Positions 52,463 to 61,374 of a DNA stretch of 64,000 nucleotides are shown piece by piece; position 1 is the stretch's first letter, and each line of letters starts with the position of its first letter. The stretch spans positions 1 to 64,000 of the forward strand of contig JAEYRZ010000114.1 in NCBI GenBank assembly GCA_023435265.1. Direction: 5' to 3'. The notes below the pieces were generated by a model. It had not been told where the DNA came from. It was given only the letters and a program-made list of their open reading frames with translations, and made no database searches. A program made the position numbers and the translations under genes. The DNA comes from Pseudomonadota bacterium (GTDB lineage Bacteria; Desulfobacterota; Desulfobacteria; Desulfobacterales; Desulfosarcinaceae).

Positions 52463-54868
52463 TCACATATCCTGTTTGAAAAACTGCGCCGGATCGGTCA
52501 CGGTGCCCGGCTTGGGTGTATACTGGGTGGGCACGGTTCCTTCCTTGAAGCACTCGAATACGGTCTTTTTGGATTCCGGGATGGGCAGCATCCCTGTTTC
52601 GGCGTCGATCTTGGCGAATACGATCCCCTCCGGAACCTGAAAGATCCGTACCGGCTTGTCTTTTGAGATTTTCTGCATATAGCCCAGCCAGATCGGAATG
52701 GCGGCCCGCGCACCGGTCTCGCCCTCTCCCAGGCTGCGTTCCTGATCGAAGCCCACCCAGACGCCGGTAATCAAATCGGGCGTATAGCCCACGAACCAGG
52801 CATCGAAAAGGTTGTTGGTGGTGCCGGTTTTACCGGCCACCGGCCGCTTCAACTCGCGAATGCGTTGTCCTGTGCCGAACTTGACCACGCCCTCCATGAG
52901 GCTGGTCAACAGGTAAGCGGTTTCGCTTTCGATCACCTTGGTGCGCTCGGGCGTCATCTCCTCGATGATATTGCCGTATCGATCTTCGATTTTGGTGATG
53001 AAGGTGGGTTGGACCAACCAACCCTGGTTGGCGAAAACCGAATAGGCGCGTACGATCTCCAGCAGCGACAGGCCGGATGAACCCAGCGCCAGTGAGAGGC
53101 TCGGATACATGTCCGACTCAATGCCCAGCTTCCTTGCGTAGTCGACAACATACTCGATGCCGATTTCCTGCAGGATTTTGATGGTGACGATATTGCGGGA
53201 TTTGGCCAGGGCATCGCGCAGCAGCGTCGGCCCGTAGAACTTTTTGCCATAGTTGCGGGGCTTCCAGGCTTCGTCCATTCCGGCGCTTTGCACGACAATC
53301 GGAGAGTCGATGATGATCGACGCGGGCGTGTAGCCCCGGTCTATGGCGGCCGCGTAAATGAGCGGCTTGAACGCCGATCCGGGCTGGCGCCGCGACTGGG
53401 TGGCGCGGTTGAATTGGCTCTCACTGAAATCGCGTCCCCCCACCATGACCTTGACCAGTCCGGTGCCCGCTTCGATCGAGAGCAATGCGGCCTGGGCCGC
53501 GGGCGTCTGGGCCAGGGACAAGATCCAGTCCTCCGATTTCTCTCGCTTGTCCTTGACCGTCACCTCGATCACATCTCCGGCGGCCAGCGCCTGACTCGGC
53601 CTCTGCAGGCGGCTTTTATACCACTCGACATCGGGATCCGGACGGCGGGCCCAGCGCATGTCTTCGATGTTGATGGCGCCCCGCTGATCGCCGATGCGGA
53701 CCGTTGTCCGGCCCGCCTTGTCGTTCACGTCGATCACGACGCCCCTGGTTCGTACACCGGGTGCCAGCGGCCGTTCGGCGAGCCCGGCGAGCTGGTTCTG
53801 GCAGTAGGCTTCAATCTGGTCGGCGGGCAGCTTTTCAAGGGGTCCGCGGTACCCCTGGCGGCGATCGAGTTCCTCGAGACCTTTCTGGATTTCGGCCACC
53901 GCCGCCTTCTGCATTTCGATGTTCACCGCGGCATGGATTTTGAGTCCCTGCGTGAGGAGCTTCTCCTCACCATATTTCTTTTGCACGTAGCGCCGAATAT
54001 CCTCGGTGTAGATCGGCACTTTCTCCATATACCAGTTGCGCCGCGGCTTGATGTCGAGATGTGTGTCGATGGCCTCGGACGCCTCCAGATCGGTAATGTA
54101 GCCCTCGGCCACCATGCGGTTGAGCACGTAAATCTGCCGCTGTGCGGCCCGCTCGGGGTAATGGAAGGGAGAGTAGCGGCTGGGGGCCTGCGGCAGCCCG
54201 GCCAGCATGGCGCATTCGGCCAGGTTGAGGCTCTCGACCGGTTTGTCGAAGTAGTTTTCGGCGGCGGCCTGGACCCCGTACGCGCCGTGCCCCAGGTAGA
54301 TCTGGTTGAGGTAGAGATACAGGATCTCATCCTTGCTGAAACTCTTGTCGATCCTGTAGGCCAGCAACGCTTCCTTGATCTTGCGCTCGTAACTGCGTTC
54401 GGGCGTCAGCAGAAAGCTCTTGGTCACCTGCTGGGTGATGGTGCTGCCGCCCTGCACGATGGCGCCGGCTTCCAGGTTTTTAAAAAAAGCACGCACGATG
54501 CTGAGAAAATCGATTCCCTGGTGCTTGTAGAAGCGTGAATCTTCGGCTGCGATGAAGGCTTGCTTGAGTCTTTCGGGAATCCGGTCGAGCGGCGCCACGA
54601 TGCGGCGCTCTTTATAAAATTCGCCGATCAGGCGCCCGTCGTCCGCGTACACCGTGCTGATGATGGGCGGCCTGTAGTCGCCCAGCGTGGAAATCTGGGG
54701 CAGATCTTCGCTGAAGTAAAAGAAGAAGGCGGTTGTCACGGCGGCGCCGACCGCCACCAGCAGGAGCATGATCCACAGGGTCCACCGCAGAATTTTCCGC
54801 CAGCGGCCGTTTTTTTCAAGGCGGGCACGCTTTTTGAGGATTTGGGTGGTCGTGACTTGTTTGGGCAT
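52463..54868 (-). CDS. Penicillin-binding protein 1A (class A PBP)
   Basis: 801 residues with an N-terminal cytoplasmic tail and single TM helix (TLWIMLLLVAVGAAVTTAFF), a GT51 glycosyltransferase (EDSRFYKHQGIDFLS, QGGSTITQQVTKSFLL), an OB-like insert, and a transpeptidase with the nucleophile SXXK in QPGSAFKPLIY, the SXN (AKSRNIVTIK region) and the KTGTTN motif. It polymerises and crosslinks peptidoglycan at the periplasmic face. It is divergent from hisI across 272 bp. Confidence 0.96.
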   Translation of the reverse strand: MPKQVTTTQILKKRARLEKNGRWRKILRWTLWIMLLLVAVGAAVTTAFFFYFSEDLPQISTLGDYRPPIISTVYADDGRLIGEFYKERRIVAPLDRIPERLKQAFIAAEDSRFYKHQGIDFLSIVRAFFKNLEAGAIVQGGSTITQQVTKSFLLTPERSYERKIKEALLAYRIDKSFSKDEILYLYLNQIYLGHGAYGVQAAAENYFDKPVESLNLAECAMLAGLPQAPSRYSPFHYPERAAQRQIYVLNRMVAEGYITDLEASEAIDTHLDIKPRRNWYMEKVPIYTEDIRRYVQKKYGEEKLLTQGLKIHAAVNIEMQKAAVAEIQKGLEELDRRQGYRGPLEKLPADQIEAYCQNQLAGLAERPLAPGVRTRGVVIDVNDKAGRTTVRIGDQRGAINIEDMRWARRPDPDVEWYKSRLQRPSQALAAGDVIEVTVKDKREKSEDWILSLAQTPAAQAALLSIEAGTGLVKVMVGGRDFSESQFNRATQSRRQPGSAFKPLIYAAAIDRGYTPASIIIDSPIVVQSAGMDEAWKPRNYGKKFYGPTLLRDALAKSRNIVTIKILQEIGIEYVVDYARKLGIESDMYPSLSLALGSSGLSLLEIVRAYSVFANQGWLVQPTFITKIEDRYGNIIEEMTPERTKVIESETAYLLTSLMEGVVKFGTGQRIRELKRPVAGKTGTTNNLFDAWFVGYTPDLITGVWVGFDQERSLGEGETGARAAIPIWLGYMQKISKDKPVRIFQVPEGIVFAKIDAETGMLPIPESKKTVFECFKEGTVPTQYTPKPGTVTDPAQFFKQDM

Positions 54869-55058
54869 ATATCAATCACCTGATCGGTTTGCGTCAAAAT
54901 GGGACCAAAAGGCCCGTTCCGATCTTTTCGGCAAGGACCTTCGAGCGCCTTTACTGATTCAGTTCAACGAACCTATCAAAATTGTCCAGGGGCGGCAAGA
55001 AGTTAAAGGGTTGCGCTGCCCGGGCGTCCTTTATTCGGGCCCATTTGTTTGAATTTCA

Positions 55059-55088
55059 TTGACTATTACGGCGGCTTGAGACTACAAA
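55059..55088 (+). promoter_or_regulatory. Possible sigma-70 promoter for hisI-hisG
   Basis: TTGACT is followed after 18 bp by TACAAA, about 55 bp upstream of the hisI ATG. The -10 is imperfect. Confidence 0.35.
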
Positions 55089-55140
55089 ACCAAATTTTGA
55101 AATGTGGCGCTGAAGCGCCGCAGACGGGAGATCGGGCGCC

Positions 55141-55521
55141 ATGCTTAAACTGGATTTTGACAAAATGGGTGGATTGCTTCCTGCGGTCGTGCAGGACCAC
55201 CGGACCGGCGAAGTGCTCATGGTCGGTTTCATGAATCAGGAGGCTTGGGAAACGACGCTGCGGACCGGTCAGGCCACCTTCTTCAGCCGCACGCGCAACA
55301 CCTTATGGACCAAGGGCCTGACATCGGGTAATGTCCAGGCGGTCAAAGAGATATGGGTCGATTGTGACGACGATACCGTGCTGCTGAAAGTCGAACAAAT
55401 CGGAGGGGCGGCATGCCACACCGGTCATCGCAGCTGTTTTTACCGGCGGGTGAATTCCGATCGGAGCCTGACCGTGGTCGGCCGGCCGCTTTTCGATCCC
55501 AAGGAGGTTTATCGTAAATGA
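55141..55521 (+). CDS. hisI: Phosphoribosyl-AMP cyclohydrolase
   Basis: 126 residues, normal for stand-alone HisI. Typical [38 protein letters not shown], the metal/catalytic [16 protein letters not shown] and [14 protein letters not shown] segments with its cysteines. It opens the N1-C6 bond of phosphoribosyl-AMP, step three of histidine synthesis. Its stop overlaps the hisG start (ATGA), so the two are coupled. Confidence 0.96.
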   Translation: MLKLDFDKMGGLLPAVVQDHRTGEVLMVGFMNQEAWETTLRTGQATFFSRTRNTLWTKGLTSGNVQAVKEIWVDCDDDTVLLKVEQIGGAACHTGHRSCFYRRVNSDRSLTVVGRPLFDPKEVYRK

Positions 55522-56393
55522 GCTTACCTTTGAAGCTGGGCATCCCCAAAGGAAGCCTGCAGAACGCCACCATTGCGCTTTTCAAACGTTCGGGCTGGAC
55601 GATCAATGTGAACGACCGCAGCTATTTTCCCGAAATCGACGATCCGGCGATCGAATGCGCCATCTGCCGCGCTCAGGAAATGTCGCGCTATGTAGAAACC
55701 GGCACCTTGGATGCGGGTTTGACCGGCAAGGACTGGATCGCGGAAAACCGTTCCGACATTCACGTGGTGAGCGATCTGATCTACTCCAAAGTCAGCTCGC
55801 GGCCGGCGCGCTGGGTCCTGGCGGTGCCTTACGACTCGACCGTGAAAACGCTCGAGGATCTCAAAGGCAAAAAGATCGCCACCGAACTGCTGGGCTTCAC
55901 CCAGCGCTATTTCCAGGAGCGCGGCATCGACGTGACGGTCGAATTTTCGTGGGGCGCCACCGAGGCCAAGGTGGTCTCGGGTCTGGCCGATGCGGTGGTC
56001 GAAGTCACCGAGACCGGCAGTACCATCAAAGCGCATGGCCTGCGCATCATCCATGAGTTGATGCAGACCAATACGCAGTTGATCGCCAACCACGCGGCCT
56101 GGCAGGACCTCCGCAAACGCGAAAAGATCGAACAGATCGCACTGCTTCTGCAGGGTGCCCTGCGGGGTGAAAAACTGGTAGGACTCAAGCTGAACGTTTC
56201 CAAGGAGAAGCTGGCTGGGGTTGTCGGGCTTTTGCCCAGTCTCAATGCACCCACCGTTTCGCCGCTTTATCAGTCGGAATGGTTCGCCGTCGAGAGCGTG
56301 GTCAACACCGGCTATGTCCGCGAGCTGATTCCCGAGCTGCTCAAGGCCGGCGCCGAGGGGATCATCGAATATCCTTTGAACAAGGTGGTTTAA
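55518..56393 (+). CDS. hisG: ATP phosphoribosyltransferase, long form
   Basis: 291 residues, AAGGAGG upstream. The catalytic domain begins [30 protein letters not shown] and the PRPP-binding [16 protein letters not shown] follow. The C-terminal extension from about 215 ([20 protein letters not shown] region) is the ACT-like domain of long-form HisG that gives histidine feedback inhibition, so HisZ is not needed. It catalyses the first committed step of histidine synthesis. Confidence 0.96.
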   Translation: MSLPLKLGIPKGSLQNATIALFKRSGWTINVNDRSYFPEIDDPAIECAICRAQEMSRYVETGTLDAGLTGKDWIAENRSDIHVVSDLIYSKVSSRPARWVLAVPYDSTVKTLEDLKGKKIATELLGFTQRYFQERGIDVTVEFSWGATEAKVVSGLADAVVEVTETGSTIKAHGLRIIHELMQTNTQLIANHAAWQDLRKREKIEQIALLLQGALRGEKLVGLKLNVSKEKLAGVVGLLPSLNAPTVSPLYQSEWFAVESVVNTGYVRELIPELLKAGAEGIIEYPLNKVV

Positions 56394-56418
56394 GAGTCCG
56401 GTTCCCAAAGGGGGTTGT

Positions 56419-57570
56419 ATGGAGTCCAAGCGCACGCAGGAGATGACGTCGTTCATCGTCATGGACGTGCTTGAAAAAGCCTGCGAACTCGAGTGCCGGG
56501 GCGCGCACGTCATCCACCTGGAGGTTGGCGAGCCCGATTTCGATGCGCCGGCCTGCGTCCGGGAAGCCGCCGTCCGGGCGCTGCATGACGGCTGTACGCA
56601 CTATACCCACAGCCTGGGCATCCTGCCGCTGCGCGAAGCGATCTGCCGCTACTACCATGAAAAGTACCGGGTGGATGTCGATCCGGGCCGGATCGTGATC
56701 ACGTCGGGCAGTTCGCCGGCCATCTTCATGCTTTTCGCCGCCCTGCTGGAACCCGGGGACGAGGTGATCATCTCCGATCCCCATTATGCCTGTTACCCCA
56801 ATTTCATCCGCTTCGTGCAAGGGCTTCCGGTACGCGTACCGGTTCTGGAGGCGGACGGGTTCCAATACCGGCCGGAGGCGATCGAGGAAAAACGCTCCCC
56901 CCGCACCCGGGCGATCTTCATCAATTCGCCTTCCAACCCGACCGGAAACCTGCTCTCGGCCGAGCGCATGCAGGCCATCGCCAAAATGGGACCCTATGTG
57001 GTCTCGGATGAAATCTACCATGGACTGGTGTACGAAGGTCGGGAGCATTCGATTCTCGAGTTCACCGACCACGCCTTCGTGATCAACGGGTTTTCCAAGC
57101 TTTTCGCCATGACCGGCCTGCGGCTGGGTTACTTGATCGCGCCCAGGCCCTTCATGCGCGCCATCCAGAAAATTCATCAGAATTTTTTCATATCCGCCAA
57201 TGCCGCCGTCCAGCAGGCCGGGATCGCCGCCCTCGAAAGCGCCTGGGATGATGTGGCCCATATGAAGGCGGTCTACGACGAGCGCCGGCGCTACATGGTG
57301 CAGCGCCTCAAGGGGCTCGGTTTCGGCATCACGGTCGAACCCACCGGCGCCTTTTACGTCTTCGCCAATGCCAGGCATCTTTCCCCGGATTCCTATCGAC
57401 TGGCCTTCGACATCCTGGACAAAGCCCACGTGGGCGTCACTCCGGGGATCGATTTCGGACCCCATGGAGAAGGCTATCTGCGTTTTTCATATGCCAATTC
57501 GCTGGAAAACATCAAAGAAGGTCTCGATCGGCTGGAACGGTACCTGCAGGAAAGGACGGCACATCCCTGA
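56419..57570 (+). CDS. Class I/II (fold I) PLP aminotransferase
   Basis: 383 residues, AAGGGGG five bases before the ATG. Family motifs are present: EVGEPDFDAPACVREAA, ITSGSSPAIF, INSPSNPTGN, the PLP lysine in VINGFSKLFAMTGLRLGY, and SDEIYHGL. It is AspC/HisC-like but which amino acid it uses cannot be read from sequence. It lies 25 bp after hisG, so co-expression is likely and a histidinol-phosphate role is possible but unproven. Confidence 0.92.
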   Translation: MESKRTQEMTSFIVMDVLEKACELECRGAHVIHLEVGEPDFDAPACVREAAVRALHDGCTHYTHSLGILPLREAICRYYHEKYRVDVDPGRIVITSGSSPAIFMLFAALLEPGDEVIISDPHYACYPNFIRFVQGLPVRVPVLEADGFQYRPEAIEEKRSPRTRAIFINSPSNPTGNLLSAERMQAIAKMGPYVVSDEIYHGLVYEGREHSILEFTDHAFVINGFSKLFAMTGLRLGYLIAPRPFMRAIQKIHQNFFISANAAVQQAGIAALESAWDDVAHMKAVYDERRRYMVQRLKGLGFGITVEPTGAFYVFANARHLSPDSYRLAFDILDKAHVGVTPGIDFGPHGEGYLRFSYANSLENIKEGLDRLERYLQERTAHP

Positions 57571-57585
57571 TTGCGGAAAACGATT

Positions 57586-57636
57586 CACTCTGAGGACACG
57601 GAGAATCGGGTATCTTCTCCGTGTCCTCTTTGTTCT
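57586..57636. repeat. Diverged palindrome related to the CACAGAG family, copy 4
   Basis: CTCTGAGGACACGGAGAA and TTCTCCGTGTCCTCTTTG form a stem-loop just after the aminotransferase stop. It may act as its terminator; it also excludes the long N-terminal reading of engB. Confidence 0.7.
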
Positions 57637-57698
57637 TATGGTTTCGTTTTGAAAACCTTCGAAAAAGGTGGCAAAGTATAACCAACGAGGTTGGCTCT

Positions 57699-58295
57699 TT
57701 GGAAGACACATTCCGTATCAAATCCGCCGAGTTCGTCACCAGCGCCGTCAAGCCGGACCAGTATCCGGCTCCCGAGCGCCCCGAGGTGGCGTTCGCCGGT
57801 CGTTCCAACGTGGGCAAATCCTCGCTGATCAACACCCTTCTGGAACGCCGGCGGCTGGCAAAAACAAGCACCACGCCGGGCCGGACTCAGTTGATCAATT
57901 TCTTCCTGGTGAACGGTACGCTGTCGTTCGTCGATCTGCCGGGGTATGGATATGCCAAGGTTCCTCCCGAACTGCGGCGCAAGTGGGGCCCCATGGTCGA
58001 AACCTATCTCTCCGGGCGCGACGTGCTCAAGGCAGTGGTGCTTCTCATGGACATCCGGCGCACGCCGCTTGTGGAGGAGTTGAATTTCATCGACTGGCTG
58101 CGCCAATATGGCATCGCCATGATTCCGGTACTGACCAAGTGCGACAAACTATCCAAAACGGAACAACAAAAACAGCGCCGCAAGGCGGCTGAAGGGCTCG
58201 GTTTAGAACCGGAGGATTTGATCCTGTTTTCGGCCAAAACGCGCCAGGGCAAAGTGACGCTCTGGCAAAGGATACTTGCGGCGACCAACGTTTAG
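57699..58295 (+). CDS. engB: EngB/YihA/YsxC ribosome-assembly GTPase
   Basis: 198 residues from a TTG codon at 57699, which has CGAGG eight bases upstream; the only in-frame ATG upstream lies at 57621 inside the repeat, so the TTG start fits EngB length. G motifs are GRSNVGKSSLIN, TPGRTQLINFF (switch), DLPGYGYA, TKCDK and SAKT. EngB GTPases assist 50S subunit maturation. Confidence 0.92.
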   Translation: MEDTFRIKSAEFVTSAVKPDQYPAPERPEVAFAGRSNVGKSSLINTLLERRRLAKTSTTPGRTQLINFFLVNGTLSFVDLPGYGYAKVPPELRRKWGPMVETYLSGRDVLKAVVLLMDIRRTPLVEELNFIDWLRQYGIAMIPVLTKCDKLSKTEQQKQRRKAAEGLGLEPEDLILFSAKTRQGKVTLWQRILAATNV

Positions 58296-58404
58296 CGTCC
58301 GTCCGTGAGGTCGGCCGTAAGCTTCGAAAGCGCGTCGGCCGCAATGCGCATCGCGTTATGGACAGGCCGCCTCCGGTGCATAAAGAACCGTCAGGACAAT
58401 TGGC

Positions 58405-59319
58405 ATGCAATCCGATGACCGCATGAAGCAAGACGAAGCGTTCAAATCCGGCATGATCGCCATCGTCGGAGCGCCCAACGCCGGCAAATCGACCCTCCTC
58501 AACCGCCTGCTGGGTCAAAAGATATCGATCACCAGCAAAAAGCCCCAGACCACCCGCAACCGCATTCTGGGCATTCTGAACCAGCCGCGGGCGCAGTTGA
58601 TCTTCCTCGACACCCCGGGTGTGCACCGCGCATCGGGGGCGCTGAATCAACGCATCGTCGCCGTCGCCTTGGCGGCCCTCGTGGACTGCGACGCGATCCT
58701 GATGCTGGCCGATGCCGCGGCGGCGCATTCGCCGGACGAAGACTTTCTGGTCGAAAAGCTGTCCGCCTCCGCGCGGCCGAAGGTGCTTGCCTTGAACAAG
58801 GTCGATCTCCTGGATAAAGCGCAGTTGTTGAGGCGGATCGACCAGTGGTCGCGGCGGCATGCCTTCGAGGCCATCGTGCCGATTTCGGCGACCCTGGGCA
58901 CCCAGGTCGAGGCGCTGATCGGCGCGCTGACGAAGCTGATGCCCTCCGGCCCGGCGCTCTATGCGCCCGACAGTCTGACGGACCTTCCCGAGCGTTTCAT
59001 CGCCGCCGAAATGATCCGCGAGAAGGTGTTCCGGCTGACCGGCGAGGAGATCCCGTATGCAGCCGCGGTCACCGTCGATTCGTTCAGCGAGGAAAAAGAA
59101 GGGCGCCTGGTCCGCATTCTGGCGACCATCCATGTGGAACGCGAATCGCAGAAAGGCATCGTCATCGGCAAACAGGGTGGGAAGTTGAAGCAAATCGGCC
59201 AGGCGGCGCGCGCCGAGATCGAGCGCATGCTGGGATGCCAGGTATTTCTGAAGCTGTTCGTGCGCGTGCAGAAAAACTGGACCAGGGACACCAAGGCCCT
59301 GCAGCGCTTCGGGTACTGA
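58405..59319 (+). CDS. era: GTPase Era
   Basis: 304 residues. G-motifs GAPNAGKSTLLN, SKKPQTTRNRI (switch I), DTPGVH, NKVD and then the C-terminal KH domain (VERESQKGIVIGKQGGKLKQ, IGQAARAEIERML). Era binds 16S rRNA and supports 30S maturation. It follows engB by about 110 bp. Confidence 0.97.
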   Translation: MQSDDRMKQDEAFKSGMIAIVGAPNAGKSTLLNRLLGQKISITSKKPQTTRNRILGILNQPRAQLIFLDTPGVHRASGALNQRIVAVALAALVDCDAILMLADAAAAHSPDEDFLVEKLSASARPKVLALNKVDLLDKAQLLRRIDQWSRRHAFEAIVPISATLGTQVEALIGALTKLMPSGPALYAPDSLTDLPERFIAAEMIREKVFRLTGEEIPYAAAVTVDSFSEEKEGRLVRILATIHVERESQKGIVIGKQGGKLKQIGQAARAEIERMLGCQVFLKLFVRVQKNWTRDTKALQRFGY

Positions 59320-59332
59320 ACGGACGAACGCC

Positions 59333-60181
59333 TTGATTCTTTCATTTCACCCGATCATTGAAGCGGACCGCAACATCATCTGCGCCGGAAGGGCGCCGGA
59401 CCGCAACGATCGAGCGGCCATTCAGGCCGCCGCCGCGGTGATTCTGCCGCAAGGGTGCTCCGAAGCGCTTTACCGCATGGCCCGCGCCAATTGCGAACAT
59501 GTTTTCCCGAATCTGGATGCGCGCTTTGATTTCCCGGGCAAAATGGGCCAGATCCGCCTCTTTCGCAGCCTGGGCGTGGCCCATCCGTTCACCCGTCTTT
59601 TTTCATCGGTGGCCGAGTTCGAATCATTGAAGGCCGAAACCGCCTTTCCCGTGGTGATCAAATGGGACTGGGGGGGCGAAGGCGATACGGTCTTCAAAGT
59701 CGAACATCCCGACACCCTGACCCGCGTTCTCGAGCGCACCAGAGCATGCGAACGCTCGGGACAATTCGGATTCCTGGTGCAGGCGTTTATCCCATCCGAC
59801 GGCAAAGCCCTGCGCATGACCCGGATCGGACGGCGGCGGATCGATTACTGGCGCGTTCAAAAGGATCCCCGCTGCTTCGGCAGCGCTCTGGCGCAAGGCG
59901 CACAAATCGATTACGAAATCCCGGAGGACCTGCGTTCCGCCGCCGGCGCGGCGGTGGCGACGGTCGTCGCCGAAACCGGTTTGCAACTGGCCGGGTTTGA
60001 TTTTATATTTGAACGTGATGCCCTGCTGAATGGACGGATCGAACCGCTGATGCTCGAAATAAACTATTTTTTCGGGCGGCGTGGCCTCGGCGGTTCGGAA
60101 CGCTATTACGCCATGCTGACCGCCGAAGTCGATGCCTGGCTCGCCGAGCGGGGATTCGTACGACATGAAGACGGCGGCTGA
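59333..60181 (+). CDS. RimK/glutathione-synthetase-like ATP-grasp protein
   Basis: 282 residues from a TTG at 59333; the ribosome-binding site is poor, so the start is uncertain. ATP-grasp features are AFPVVIKWDWGGEGDTVFKV, VQAFIPSDGKALRMTRIGRR and the metal site LMLEINYFFGRRGLGG. Unlike typical RimK, the N-terminal domain is short. It should ligate a carboxylate to an amine; the substrate is unknown. It starts 14 bp after era and overlaps the HNH gene. Confidence 0.82.
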   Translation: MILSFHPIIEADRNIICAGRAPDRNDRAAIQAAAAVILPQGCSEALYRMARANCEHVFPNLDARFDFPGKMGQIRLFRSLGVAHPFTRLFSSVAEFESLKAETAFPVVIKWDWGGEGDTVFKVEHPDTLTRVLERTRACERSGQFGFLVQAFIPSDGKALRMTRIGRRRIDYWRVQKDPRCFGSALAQGAQIDYEIPEDLRSAAGAAVATVVAETGLQLAGFDFIFERDALLNGRIEPLMLEINYFFGRRGLGGSERYYAMLTAEVDAWLAERGFVRHEDGG

Positions 60182-60551
60182 AAGTTCCATACTGATGAAA
60201 CGCAGTGAATCGATATCTCCATTTGCTTACGATCTCTCGGAAGAATCCATCCGGACCGAACGGCGCAAAGCGCGCGAACTGCGCGCCAGCCAATGGTGGA
60301 AGCGACGTTGCGCAAAAGGCGAATGCCATTATTGCGGAAGGCCGACCTCGCCGCGCGAGTTGACCATGGATCACATCGTACCGCTTTCGCGTGGCGGCAA
60401 AAGCACCAAAGGCAACCTGGCGCCCGCCTGCAAAGTCTGCAACACCAAGAAAAAGCAGCTCCTGCCCATGGAATGGGAAGCGTACCTGAAGAATTTCAGA
60501 CTACCGCGGTCATCCGCAAGCGATACCGAGCCCTCGACCGAACGGCCGTGA
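60165..60551 (+). CDS. HNH endonuclease domain protein
   Basis: About 128 residues from ATG 60165; ATG 60195 is possible. The nuclease core is CHYCGRPTSPRELTMDHIVP (HNH His with first CXXC), LSRGGKSTKGNLAPACKVCN (second CXXC). Family members include restriction, homing and phage packaging nucleases as well as uncharacterised housekeeping proteins. It overlaps the ATP-grasp gene by 17 bp under the longer start, so it may belong to that pair. Confidence 0.88.
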   Translation: MKTAAESSILMKRSESISPFAYDLSEESIRTERRKARELRASQWWKRRCAKGECHYCGRPTSPRELTMDHIVPLSRGGKSTKGNLAPACKVCNTKKKQLLPMEWEAYLKNFRLPRSSASDTEPSTERP

Positions 60552-60567
60552 TCAAGGGTGCGGCGCA

Positions 60568-61341
60568 TCACCCGGGACCCGGCGGACGCCATCCGGCACG
60601 CAGATAATCCTCGAAACTCCACAAGGGCCGCAGCGGGTCGTCCGCCGCAGGCCAGGGCCAGCCCAGTGGTTCGGGCAATTCGAAACGCAGCTGATCCCGG
60701 CGTGTGGGATGAAGCAGGCTGAGTTGCGCCGCCAGCAGGGCGATGCGGCCGTCAGGCAGTGCGCGCGGGGCGCCGTAGGCCCGGTCGCCCACGATCGGGC
60801 AGCCCAGCGCCGCCATCTGCAGCCTGATCTGGTGCCGGCGACCGGTCTCGAGATCGACCTGGATCAGGCTGTGCGGGGCCCGGTGTTCCAGAAGCCGGTA
60901 GGCAAGCCGGGCCTCCTGACGATCTCGGCCGGCCGGCGCGATACGGCTGAGACGCCCGCGACGTTCGATATGCTGGATCAACTGGTCGCTGTCCCGAGGC
61001 GGCCGGCCGTTCACCACGGCCAGATACCGTTTGCGGATCACCCCCTCGCGAAATTGGGCGCTGAGTCGCGCGGCACCCTTCGAGGTGCGCGCCAGCGCAA
61101 GGAGACCCGCCACCGGCGCATCCAACCGGTGCACGAGGCCCAGGAAGACCAGCCCGGGTTTGGCATAACGGATCTTGATCCAATCCTTGGCGAGATCGGA
61201 GAGGTTGGGCTTGCCGGTGTGGTCGCGTTGCATTCTCAACCCTGCTGGTTTATAGATCACAAGCAAATGGTTGTCCGCGTAAACCACCGGCCAGCGCGGA
61301 TGAAACAATGCATCCACCGGCTTGTATGAGGGGTCGCTCAT
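60568..61341 (-). CDS. RluA-family pseudouridine synthase
   Basis: 257 residues with the catalytic Asp motif in LVHRLDAPVAGLLALART, plus VVYADNHLLVIYKPAG, YLAVVNGRPP, ETGRRHQIRLQMAALG and GDRAYGAP. No S4 domain is present, as in RluC/TruC-type small members. It isomerises uridine in rRNA or tRNA; the position is unknown. Divergent from the RsmG-SPOUT gene. Confidence 0.92.
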   Translation of the reverse strand: MSDPSYKPVDALFHPRWPVVYADNHLLVIYKPAGLRMQRDHTGKPNLSDLAKDWIKIRYAKPGLVFLGLVHRLDAPVAGLLALARTSKGAARLSAQFREGVIRKRYLAVVNGRPPRDSDQLIQHIERRGRLSRIAPAGRDRQEARLAYRLLEHRAPHSLIQVDLETGRRHQIRLQMAALGCPIVGDRAYGAPRALPDGRIALLAAQLSLLHPTRRDQLRFELPEPLGWPWPAADDPLRPLWSFEDYLRAGWRPPGPG

Positions 61342-61374
61342 GTTCGGCCCGTATCGTTCACCCCACGTGACGCC

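Noticed and set aside
57621..57698. ATG start for engB
   Set aside because: It lies in the palindromic repeat and makes an overlong N-terminus; the TTG with CGAGG fits better.
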